Below are positions 19,512-27,368 of a DNA stretch of 64,000 nt, piece by piece. A program made the translations under genes and the position numbers. The notes beneath the pieces are model-generated. The model saw nothing but the letters and a program-made list of their open reading frames with translations, made no database searches and had not been told where the DNA came from. The number at the start of each line of letters is the position of its first letter. Position 1 is the first letter of the stretch. The stretch is from CAWINX01 sp963837585 (GTDB lineage: Bacteria; Actinomycetota; Thermoleophilia; Solirubrobacterales; 70-9): positions 693,206 to 757,205 of the forward strand of contig CAWINX010000004.1 of the NCBI GenBank assembly GCA_963837585.1. Reading direction: 5' to 3'.

Positions 19512-20277
19512 AAGTTGGAGGGCACAGGCGCGCTGGTCGCCGGCGGGGCTTCGGGCCTCGGCGAGGCGACCGCGCGGGCGCTGGCCGCGGCGGGCGCGAG
19601 CGTCACGATCGCCGACCTCAACGCCGAGAAGGGCGAGGCGCTGGCGGGCGAGCTGGGGGCGCCAGCTTCGTCGAGACCGACGTGACCGACGAGGCGCGCG
19701 ATTCGGCGCGCGGTCGAACAGGCGGCCTCGGCCGAGGGCGGGCTGCGCATCTCGGTCTGCTGCGCCGGGATCGGCTGGGCCGAACGGGTCGCCCACAAGA
19801 GCGGCCCCCACAACCTCGAGTTCTTCTCCAACGTCGTCAAGGTCAACCTGATCGGCACCTTCAACGTGCTGCGGCTCGCCGCGGCGGCGATGAGCGGCAA
19901 CGAGCCCGACGAGGGCGGGCGAGCGCGGCGTCTGCGTCAACACCGCCTCGATCGCCGCCTACGACGGCCAGATCGGCCAGACCGCCTACGCCGCCTCGAA
20001 GGGCGGCATCGTCGGCATGACCCTGCCCGCCGCCCGCGACCTGGCCTCGCGCGGGATCCGCGTGATGACGATCGCGCCGGGACTCTTCGACACGCCGCTG
20101 CTCGCGGCGCTGCCCGAGGAGGCGCGCGCAGGCGCTCGGCGCCGGGATGCCGTTCCCCGCCCGACTCGGGCGACCCGAGCCGAGTACGCGCAGCTGGTCG
20201 GTCAGATCGTCGCCAACCCGATGCTCAACGGCGAGACGATCCGCCTCGACGGCGCCCTGCGGATGCCCCCCAAGTAG
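19509..20277 (+). CDS. short-chain dehydrogenase, HSD17B10-like, frameshifted
   Basis: About 256 codons. The cofactor site is GALVAGGASGLGEATARAL (GxxxGxG) with acidic VTIADLNAEKG indicating NAD preference. The active site has NTASIAAYDGQIGQTAYAAS with Ser, and Tyr-xxx-Lys in AYAASKGG. The ending VANPMLNGETIRLDGALRM is typical of type II 3-hydroxyacyl-CoA dehydrogenases (HSD10), which act in fatty acid and branched-chain degradation. Indels lie near 19665, 19710, 19925 and 20135-20175. Confidence 0.8.
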
Positions 20278-20301
20278 CGACCCCGACCGGACGGAGATGC
20301 A

Positions 20302-20740
20302 ATGGAACTCGGATTCATCCTGCTCAGCGACCACAGCGAGTCCGTCAACGGGAAGATCTACACGCTGGGGGCCGGCTGGAACCAGCTGCGCTTCCCCGAG
20401 CTCCCGCAGGAGTTCAACTTCTCCATCTCCCTCGGCCTCGACGTGCCCTGGGATGAGACCAATCTCCAGCACACGATGACCCTCCACATCGAGGATCCCG
20501 ACGGCGAGCGCCTCGGCGACGAGTTCTCACTCGACTTCGAGACCGGTCGCCCGCCCGGCTCGGTCGCCGGCCAGGAGCAGCGGATCGTCCTCTCCCTCGG
20601 CGCCCGACACGGCCTTCAGCACCACCGGCCCGCACGCGGTGGTCGTCAGGGTCGGCGACGAGGAGATCGACCGGACCCGCTTCTACGTGATGCAGACCCC
20701 GCCCGAGGCGATGCCGGGCCAGATGGAAGCCGAGGCCTGA
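20302..20740 (+). CDS. DUF6941-like protein, frameshifted
   Basis: About 146 codons from ATG 20302, with GGAG nine bases upstream. The N-terminus MELGFILLSDHSESVNGKIY, the TLGAGWNQLRFPELP stretch and LDVPWDETNLQHTMTLHIED fit the DUF6941 family, a small beta-rich protein of unknown function. One indel near 20605 leads into VGDEEIDRTRFYVMQTPPEA and the end QMEAEA. It lies 24 bases after the SDR and may share its transcript. Confidence 0.6.
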
Positions 20741-20742
20741 AC

Positions 20743-21099
20743 TTACGCGGCGATCGGGTGGCCGCTTGAGTCTCTGGCCTCGATCCGGGCGCCCAAGGGC
20801 AGTTGCATTACGTCGGCTCCCCTGCGGCGGCGATGCTTCAAGAAGAACGCCGCCACGAAGAGACACAGCGCCACAATGCCGCCGACGTGCTCCGGGCGAA
20901 CCAGCAGCTCACGCCCATCTGGATAGACGATCACAACCGGATCTCCGGCGAAAAGAGCCTGGGTCGCCATCTCGCCTTGATCGGGATTCTCGGCCGAGAT
21001 GAAGTGCGCTCGATTGGGATATCGAGCGGCCAACTCCTCATCGCCGATGCTGGCGATTACCTTCTCCACAGCTGGATCTATGTCTTGCTGGTGGGTCAT
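20743..21099 (-). CDS. small membrane protein of unknown function
   Basis: 118 residues, intact, from ATG 21099, overlapping the previous stop (ATGA). It has an acidic N-terminal half (MTHQQDIDPAVEKVIASIGD, AHFISAENPDQGEMATQ), a patch VVIVYPDGRELLVRPEHVGG, one membrane segment (IVALCLFVAAFFLKHRRRR) and a short basic-then-polar tail. I do not recognise a family. It is the last gene of the operon headed by the split pilin/TadE-like gene. Confidence 0.55.
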   Translation of the reverse strand: MTHQQDIDPAVEKVIASIGDEELAARYPNRAHFISAENPDQGEMATQALFAGDPVVIVYPDGRELLVRPEHVGGIVALCLFVAAFFLKHRRRRGADVMQLPLGARIEARDSSGHPIAA

Positions 21100-21260
21100 G
21101 GCTCCTCTCTCCATCTTCTCACGATCGCGTGCGCCTCAGTCTTGGCTTTGCGAATTGCCGCCGCCATTGCGTCGTTCACCGATTTGAACTCGCTGCGACA
21201 AAAGCGGATGCGGATGTTCGGTCCCACATCGATAAAGACTTCTCGCTCGCGACCCGTCAA
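21096..21260 (-). CDS. small protein of unknown function, coupled to the split gene
   Basis: 54 codons from TTG 21260, whose TTGA overlaps the stop of the upstream gene at 21257; GGAGGCGGAGGGG precedes it. The sequence begins MTGREREVFIDVGPNIRIRF and has a basic helical second half (AAAIRKAKTEAHAIVRRWRE). No family recognised. A longer in-frame start at 21290 is possible but lies inside the upstream gene. Overlaps on both sides indicate translational coupling in a three-gene operon. Confidence 0.5.
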   Translation of the reverse strand: MTGREREVFIDVGPNIRIRFCRSEFKSVNDAMAAAIRKAKTEAHAIVRRWREEP

Positions 21261-21721
21261 CTTGTCCCCTCCGCCTCCGGGTCGCGCCAAACGCGCTTCA
21301 TCCAGGGTGGGCTGATCGCAAAGTGGGGCGTATTGCCGACCTCGGCGGCGGCGATCGGCTCCAGGGGGATCAGGTGGACCTGGCGGCCCTTGGTGATCCG
21401 CTCGAAGTCGGGGATGCCGGCGGCGTTGCCGGCGTGGCTGCCGCCGGAGACGAGCAGCCAGTGCGTTTCCGGCCCCCAGCCGTTGTGGGCGCGGATTCCG
21501 ACCGCCTCGGTGATGTCTCTTAGCGGGTCGATGCCGGCGTCCGAGCCCCAGTTGGCGACGCTCTGCTCATAGTTGTAGCCATTGTGGGAGGAGGCACGCT
21601 CGTCGACCTTGCCGCCCGGACGGATGCGGACCTGGACCCCCTCCCAGTCGTCTTTGTGGAAACCCTCCTCGCCGACGATCGGGACCCCGCGCAGGGTGGC
21701 CGAGTCGGCGTAGTAGGTCCA
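21257..21721 (-). pseudogene. 3' part of the pilin/TadE-like gene interrupted by the integrative element
   Basis: The minus-strand frame from the element edge reads TYYADSATLRGVPIVGEEGF, HKDDWEGVQVRIRPGGKVDE, RASSHNGYNYEQSVANWGSD, and continues intact to TGA 21257. It has no start codon, no ribosome site and begins in mid-domain. The missing N-terminal part lies at 24953-25425 in the same orientation. Joining the two at a shared TG dinucleotide gives ...NLYIQY-W-TYYADS... without any frame change. As it stands this half is untranslated unless the element excises. Confidence 0.8.
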
Positions 21722-21726
21722 TATTT
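21716..21726. other. left attachment site (attL) of the element
   Basis: Host sequence GGTC is followed by CA (21720-21721) and then the AT-rich element end TATTTTT. The same CA occurs at 24953-24954 at the other junction; crossing over there restores the host frame. Confidence 0.65.
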
Positions 21727-21734
21727 TTTTAGAC

Positions 21735-23081
21735 TTGGATCTTCGCGGATACGTCGCGTCAGTGGGGTCGGGGATCGCTCTGAGACTCTGATCTCCCCTC
21801 AGCTGCAGGAGCGCGATATCCGCGCTGGGCTAGCCGCGAGGCTTGGGGCTGGATATGCTGCTGGCGGTGTTGGATCGCTCCGGCGCCGACGATAGCCGCC
21901 CGATCTTGCAGGGGGCGATCGAGCTGTTCGAGCGCGGCGAGCTGGACGGGGTGATCGTCTGGATCTTCGCTCGCTTCACGCGCTCGCTGGCATCGAGCTT
22001 CGCTTTCCTCGATGCGATCGAGCGGGCTGGCGGCCAGCTCTACTCGACCAGCTAGCTGATCGACCCCTCCACGCCGCTGGGCGCTTGACTCGTTCTTCCT
22101 CTTCTCGATCGCTCTGGCCGAGCGCGAGCTGATGGCGGTTGTTTTCGACATGGCTATGGCGGTCGCGGTCAGCGCGGTATCTGGACCGCGCTGGTCGTCC
22201 GTTCGGCTACCGCTAGACGCTGACGGCGACTTGAGCTCGATCTGGTCGATGTTCCGGTTCGGGCAGATGTTATCCGCTGTCGCGGCGCGGGCTATTCCTG
22301 GCGCTCGCTCGCCGATTTCATCTGGGCTGAGACTGGCTGATCGTTCTTGCTCGCCGCGGTGCGGCAGATGGTCCGCGCCGCCCGCCTGGGAGATGCTAGC
22401 TATGGCTGCTCGTCACCCACGCGCCGAGCTGCTCTCGACCGTGCGACTGGTAGGCTGCTCGATCGCTTAGCTGTCTGGCGCGGGTTTCCACGGCGAGGCT
22501 CTGCTCGGCGGCTTTGTCCGCTGCGCGTGTGCTCGCGGCGGTTTTCCTCGACTTCCGCACGGCTGGCTCTACTACAGCTGCTGCCGCTACCACGCGGCGG
22601 CGACTGTCCCGTCGTCTCGATCGCGCGCCGCTGATCGAGCTATTCGTGACTCATCTGTTGCTTTCCCTCTTCTTTTTTCTCGCTTTCTCCTCTCGCGAGC
22701 GACCTCGGCGATCGAGCTGGCGCGGCAGCTCGAGGCGACCGAGTCCGACTTGCGCTCTACTAGGGACGATCCGCTCAGCGACGTCGGGGCGAGCTTTCGA
22801 GGCGTGATGCGAGTCGCGTCGGCGCGTTGAGGGCGCGGCGGGCTCTGGCACCAGCGACTGGCTTCGCCGCGCTCTCTGGACGCTGGCCGACTTTGGCCGA
22901 GTTGAGTTCGTTCTCGCGTCTGCGGGCTTCTCGTGATCGCTTCGGCCGGGCCGCGTCGAGGCCGCGTGCGGGTGATCGCGACGTCTTTGAGCCGACGGCC
23001 GCGTCGGGCCGCCGGCGGGCTACTGTCACGATCGCTGGCCGACGCTGCCTCGAGGGAGTCCTTGCGCTGAGACCGCGCTAG
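21735..23081 (+). CDS. large serine recombinase (integrase/excisionase), frameshifted
   Basis: About 449 codons from a likely TTG 21735. The resolvase domain starts LRGYVRVS once one base is restored (catalytic Ser) and continues ISPQLQERDIRA, LAVLDRSGADDSRPILQGAI, LDGVIVWIFARFTRSL and FAFLDAIERAGGQLYS. Then follow DPSTPLG and FSIALAERELM, a recombinase domain with GYSWRSLADFIWAETG-like sequence near 22300, a zinc-ribbon region near 22500-22600 (GEALLGGFVRCAC, HGWLYYSC) and a coiled-coil tail (ELARQLEATESDLRSTRDDP; LSGWPTL-like near 22880). Multiple indels and an in-frame TAG near 22055 are seen; similar indels occur across the window, so activity cannot be judged. Confidence 0.75.
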
Positions 23082-23140
23082 GCCGCGACCGGCGCGCGCT
23101 GTGGGCCTTTCGCTCGCGCTGGAGCGCTTCTTGCGCGCTA

Positions 23141-23742
23141 TCATCGCGGCACCGCCTCGCTGATATCGATGCACTCCTGGCCTTGACTTCCCGCTCGTTC
23201 TACCGCCTTGCGTGTCTGACCTGGAGCGCAGTGGTAGTGGACCTCCTTGACCATGCGCGAGCCGATCGTCCGGCGCCAGCCGCGGATTAGGCCGCAAGAC
23301 GCCGCGGCGCCTTCGGCGTCAGCTCGACCTCAATCGCGATGTGCCCTCCTCGGTGAGAACCGCGAGGTCGGGTCGATGCAGGCGCGCTCTGCCCTTGTTT
23401 CTCTCCAGCTCGGCGCTGGCGATCGTGCTTCCCTCGATCTGCTCGGCCAAGACCAGCTCGCGCTCGCTGAGGACTGGTCGTGTCCGTAGTGCTCGGCCGA
23501 GCAGCTGCGCGGTGGTCGTGCAGCGCAGCATGTGATCGACCGCGCCGGGGTGACCTTCGCAGCGGCAGGCCAAGCCCCGCTAGCGCAGGCCGTCGCGGGT
23601 CGCGCGCAAGAGGCCCGGCTCGGGCGAGCAGGTCGACTCGCTCCAGAGCCGCTTCGACCAGGCGCACCGGCGTAGGCGCTGTGCGCCGACCCAGCTCGCC
23701 ATCACGTGCGCATCGCGACGAGCCTGCGCCGACGAAGCGCAC
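23141..23742 (-). CDS. replication-relaxation family protein, frameshifted
   Basis: About 200 codons from GTG 23742 with AGGGGGAG upstream. The reconstructed protein has a helix-turn-helix-like N-terminal part ending LRATRDGLRW, then DHMLRCTTTAQLLGRALRTR, ERELVLAEQIEGSTIASAEL, RARLHRPDLAVLTEEG, IAIEVELTPKAPRRL and VHYHCAPGQTRKAVERAG. The VELTPK block and CAPG block are typical of actinobacterial replication-relaxation (Replic_Relax) proteins of integrative plasmids. Indels lie near 23330 and 23290 and in the first third. It converges on the recombinase gene. Confidence 0.55.
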
Positions 23743-23756
23743 CAGCTCCCCCTCGC

Positions 23757-23818
23757 TTTTCGTCCTTTCCCTTCTACTTCTTTTCTTACTTCTCTTTTTC
23801 TTCTTCTTCTCTCCTGCT
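23757..23818. other. 60-base polypurine/polypyrimidine tract
   Basis: The plus strand is almost entirely C and T (runs such as TTCTTCTTCTTCTCTCC). On the minus strand it is a GA-rich stretch directly upstream of the replication-relaxation-like gene. It could be a leader or triplex-prone site; no function is shown. Confidence 0.4.
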
Positions 23819-23879
23819 GGCGGTGCCGCGGCCGTTTTTGCCGTCTGCGTCGTCTCCTCCGTTGGTGAGATAGCGTCCG

Positions 23880-24950
23880 GGGCGCGCGCCCGGGCCGCGC
23901 GTGGCGATGAGCGGCGTCGCCTTCGTCGCGGCGCGGGTCGGCGCGCGCGCGGGCGGGGTAGCGCCCGCGCGCGGCGCCGCCGCGGCGCTGCGCTCGGCGG
24001 GGCGCGGCGCGGCTCCTGGCGGCCCGCGGTGCCGCGGGCGGCGGGCGGGACGGGGGCGCGCGGCGGGGTGGGCCGCCGGGCCGGGGGTCGCGCGCGGCAG
24101 CGCGGCCGTCCCGGGCGGCGCCGGCGCGGCGCGGCTCCGGTGTCGCGGCGCCGGGCGGCGGCGGGGGGTGCGCGGCGGGCGGCGGCGGGTGCCGCGGGGG
24201 CGCGCCCCCGGGGGGCGCGCGTGCGGCGCCCGGCCCCCGGTCCGCCGCGCCGGGCGCGCGCGGGCCGCGCGCGCGGCGGGGTGGCCGGGGCGCCGCGCCC
24301 GCCGGGCCCGGCGCCGGGGGCCCGCGGCGCGCCGGGTCGCGGGGCGCGCCGCCGGCGCCGGCCCGCGGCCGCCGCTCGCCCCGGCGGGCGCGGGGCCCGC
24401 GCGCGGCCGCGGGCCGCGCGCGCCCCGCGCGGCGCCGCGCGCCGGCCCGCGGCCCCCGGCGCGCGCCGCGCCCCCGCGCCGGCCGCGGCGGTGCCGCGGC
24501 GAGGGCGGCGCCGGGCCGCCGAGCCCGAGCGCCGCCCCGCCCGCGCCCCGCCCCGCGCCGCGCCCGCCCGCCGCGCGGGCCCCCGCGCCGCGCGCGCAGC
24601 GGGCGCCGCCCCGCCCCGCGGCGCGCCCCGCGGCGCCGCGACCGCCCACGCGCCAGCAGACGCGACGCAGCGGACGAGCCGCCGCGCACCACGGCGAGCG
24701 GCGAGCCCGCCCGACCCCGAGCGACGCGAGCCGAGCGAGCGGGCGCGCGGCGGGAGCGCAGCGACACGACCGCGCGCGACCGGACGGAGAGCCGCGCGCA
24801 CCACGAGCGGGGGACGGCGACGCGGCAGCCGCCAGAGCGAGGGGGGACCAGACGTGGCGTGGGAGCGGGAGGGAGGGGGGGGAGAGGGACGAGGGGCGGG
24901 GGGGGGAGGGCGGGGGGGGGGGCGGGAGCGCGGCGGCGGGGGCGGGCGGG
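23880..24950. other. near-pure G/C low-complexity tract
   Basis: About 1.07 kb with extremely few A or T bases, dominated by GCG/CGC/GGC runs, ending in long G runs near 24850-24950. All six frames are open or nearly so, but the translations are Arg/Ala/Gly/Pro repeats with no domain, so I assign no gene. It may be a genuine GC-extreme part of the element or a badly resolved stretch of the assembly. Confidence 0.5.
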
Positions 24951-24962
24951 GTCAGTACTGGA
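24948..24962. other. right attachment site (attR) of the element
   Basis: Element end GGGGT is followed by CA (24953-24954) and host GTACTGGA. Joined to the left flank this recreates TCCAGTACTGGA, a perfect 12-bp palindrome, as the empty site. Confidence 0.65.
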
Positions 24963-25425
24963 TGTAGAGGTTGCCGGCGCGAGCGCCGCTGCAGTCCTCT
25001 CCTGCGGCCTCGGCCTTGGCGACTGCGCCGGGTCGGCAGTCGACGACGTGGACGAAGGCGGAGACCGGCAGCCCCTCGCTGGAGCGGCGAACGTCGCCCC
25101 TCTGTGGGCCGTCCCCGCACTCCGTGCTGCGGCAGAGGCGGTAGTCGACCGGCAGCGCCCGCGCCCCCCGCTCGAAGGCGATCGTGGGCATGTGGTCGCG
25201 AACAAGCTTCCCCACATCGGACCCGTAGGCGGCGATCAACGCCGGCTCATCCCCGCAGGTATCGGCGAGCGAAGCGGCACAGAGAATCCGCGACGCCACC
25301 GCGCGAGCCAGCGACACCCCAGGTACCCGCACCCCCGCCGCAAGCATTCCGGCCAGCAGCAGGCAGACGAGCAAGAACAGTCCTACCCATTCGACTGTCG
25401 TCTGCCCCCGCTGGGACCTCCACAT
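24953..25425 (-). pseudogene. 5' part of the split pilin/TadE-like secreted protein gene
   Basis: 157 codons from ATG 25425 up to a TGA created by the element edge. The N-terminus WRSQRG|QTTVEWVGLFLLVC has the prepilin-type cleavage pattern (Gly, then Glu at +5 and a hydrophobic stretch), as in TadE/Flp and type IV pseudopilins. It continues AGVRVPGVSLARAVASRILC and a secreted domain with several Cys (LADTCGDEP, YRLCRSTECGDG). It stops at GARAGNLYIQY. The rest is at 21257-21721. Precise excision would give about 311 residues. PilD (1851-2599) could process it. No clear ribosome site precedes the ATG. Confidence 0.75.
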
Positions 25426-25633
25426 AGGAGGATAAGGCGTTCAACCTGTTGATTTCTCCCCCCTTTTGAGCCTGTCTCGGGGAGATGGCGTGCGTGGCTG
25501 GCGAGCGCCGGACCAAGCGAGGCAAGGACGCAGGGAGGCCGAATAGCAGCGCTATTTGGCCGACTGAGGACGCCGCATCGCGTAGTGTCCGCCGCCGCCA
25601 GGTGCGCGCGGCAGATCCTCGAGCCAGGCTCCT

Positions 25634-27055
25634 CTAGAGGTTTTGAATCTCGGCGGCGATGTCCGCCGCGGCCTTCTTGGCGTCGTCAAACAGCATCGAC
25701 GTGTTCGGCTCGTAGAAGAGATCGTTGTCGATGCCGGCGAAGCCGGGGCTGAGCGAGCGCTTGATCACGATCACCTGCTGGGCCTGGTCGACCTCGATGA
25801 TCGGCATCCCGGCGATCGGGCTGTCGGGGTCGTTCTTGGCCGCCGGGTTGGTGACGTCGTTGGCCCCGACCACCACCGCGACGTCGGTGCGCGGCATCTC
25901 GGGGTTGATCTCCTCCATCTCCTTGAGCTGCTCGTAGGGCACGTCGGCCTCGGCCAGCAACACGTTCATGTGGCCGGGCATGCGGCCGGCGACCGGGTGG
26001 ATCGCGTAGCTGACCGTGACGCCGCGCTTCTCCAGCTCGTCGGCGACCTCCTTGATCGCGTGCTGGGCCTGGGCGACGGCGAGGCCGTAGCCGGGGACGA
26101 TCACCACCGAGTCGGCGTAGGCGAGCTTGATCGCCGCGTCCTGGGCGGTGATCGAGACGTGCGGGCGCTCCTCGCCGCTCCCCCTCGCGCTCCCACCGGC
26201 GGGCGCGCCGCCGAAGCCGGCGAAGAGGACGTTGGCGACCGAGCGGTTCATCGCGGTCGCCATCTCCATCGTCAGGATCGTTCCCGAGGAGCCGACCAGG
26301 GTGCCGGCGACGATCAGCGCGACGTTGTCCAGGGCGAACCCGGCGGCGGCGGCCGAGAGGCCGGTGAAGGCGTTCAACAGCGAGATCACGACCGGCATGT
26401 CGGCGCCGCCGATCGGCAGCACGACGAGGTTGCCGAGCAGCCCGGCGGCGACCAGGATGCCGATGAAGACCGCCTGGGAGGGATCGCCGTTGTTGGTCGC
26501 GATGTTGACGCAGGCGGCGACGATGCCGATCAGCAGCAGGGCGTTGATCACCTGCTGGCCGGGCACCGAGAGCGGCCGGGTCGGGATCAGGTCCTGAAGC
26601 TTGGCGAAGGCGATGTTCGACCCCCAGAAGGAGATCGAGCCGACCACCGCGGCGAAGAGGACGGGAATCAGCGTGTCGAGCGGGATCGTCTCCCCCAGCG
26701 AGATGCCGTGGCGGATCTCCGACCAGGCGATCAGCGCCACGGCGCCACCGCCGACGCCGTTGTAGAGGGCGACCATCTGCGGCATCTCGGTCATCTGCAC
26801 GCGGATCGAGGCGATCACGCCGACCGCGGTGCCGACGCCGAGCCCGAGCGCGATCAGGCCCCAGTTGCCGATCCCGTCCAACAGCAGCGTGGTCGCGACG
26901 GCGACCGCCATGCCGACGGCGGCGACCATGTTGCCCTGCTTGGCGGTGGTCGGGTGGGTGCCGCGTTTGATCCCGATGATGAACAGCGAGAAGGCGACGA
27001 TGTAGAGCGCCGTGGCGGCGTCGCCACCAGGCTTCAACACGGCCTCGGCGATCAC
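25634..27055 (-). CDS. pntB: NAD(P) transhydrogenase subunit beta
   Basis: 473 residues, intact, from GTG 27055, overlapping the pntAB stop (GTGA). The first ~270 residues hold eight or nine membrane helices forming the proton channel. The C-terminal NADP-binding domain III has SVVIVPGYGLAVAQAQHA, HPVAGRMPGHMNVLLAEA and VVVGANDVTNPAAKNDP. With PntAA and PntAB it couples proton entry to hydride transfer from NADH to NADP+. Confidence 0.94.
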   Translation of the reverse strand: MIAEAVLKPGGDAATALYIVAFSLFIIGIKRGTHPTTAKQGNMVAAVGMAVAVATTLLLDGIGNWGLIALGLGVGTAVGVIASIRVQMTEMPQMVALYNGVGGGAVALIAWSEIRHGISLGETIPLDTLIPVLFAAVVGSISFWGSNIAFAKLQDLIPTRPLSVPGQQVINALLLIGIVAACVNIATNNGDPSQAVFIGILVAAGLLGNLVVLPIGGADMPVVISLLNAFTGLSAAAAGFALDNVALIVAGTLVGSSGTILTMEMATAMNRSVANVLFAGFGGAPAGGSARGSGEERPHVSITAQDAAIKLAYADSVVIVPGYGLAVAQAQHAIKEVADELEKRGVTVSYAIHPVAGRMPGHMNVLLAEADVPYEQLKEMEEINPEMPRTDVAVVVGANDVTNPAAKNDPDSPIAGMPIIEVDQAQQVIVIKRSLSPGFAGIDNDLFYEPNTSMLFDDAKKAAADIAAEIQNL

Positions 27056-27365
27056 GAGTTGCCTTCCCGTCCCCGTCGGCCTTCGGTTTCGGCTTTTTGG
27101 AGAACATGCCGAGCATCCGGTCGGTGACCATGAAGCCGCCGACGACGTTGATCGTGCCGAAGGCGATCGCGATCGTGCCGATCACGTACTCGAGCGGGTC
27201 GTTGGCGTAGCCGACGACGATCAGCCCGCCCAGCATCACGATGCCGTGGATCGCGTTGGTCTGCGACATCAGCGGCGTGTGCAGGGTGGTCGGCACCTTC
27301 GAGATCACCTCGAAGCCGACGAAGGCGGCGAGCACGAAGATCGTGATCTCGGTCATCAAGCTCAT
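27052..27365 (-). CDS. pntAB: NAD(P) transhydrogenase subunit alpha-2 (membrane part), frameshifted end
   Basis: About 104 codons from ATG 27365. Four membrane segments: ITIFVLAAFVGFEVISKVPT, TNAIHGIVMLGGLIVVGYA, YVIGTIAIAFGTINVVGGF and the flanking VTDRMLGMF. The SKVPTTLHTPLMS stretch is diagnostic. One indel near 27080 hides the end; the GNS stop at 27052 overlaps the pntB start. It follows pntAA by three bases. Confidence 0.88.
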
Positions 27366-27368
27366 GGC

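Larger units (their letters stand above)
21720..24952. mobile_element. 3.2-kb serine-recombinase integrative element inserted in a gene
   Basis: The element lies between the two halves of a single reading frame. It carries a large serine recombinase whose start is about 14 bases inside the left edge, as is usual for integrases next to their attachment site, and a converging replication-relaxation-like gene. The right third is a nearly pure G/C tract without recognisable genes. The shared junction dinucleotide is CA (TG on the coding strand), as expected for serine recombinases, which exchange strands at a 2-bp core. Exact ends are ambiguous by the 2-bp duplication. With no structural genes it is either a satellite-like element or a degraded integrative plasmid. 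Confidence 0.75.

Noticed and set aside
21096..21290. Longer 64-codon version of the small coupled gene
   Set aside because: It would start inside the upstream gene without a ribosome site; TTG 21260 has GGAGG-like sequence and the stop/start overlap.
23287..25217. Several 400-550-codon frames across the GC tract
   Set aside because: All six frames are open because stop codons need A/T; the products are Arg/Ala/Pro/Gly repeats.
25455..25485. TCTCCCC...GGGGAGA stem downstream of pntB as a terminator
   Set aside because: Seven pairs with a long loop and no T-run on the relevant strand; too weak to call.
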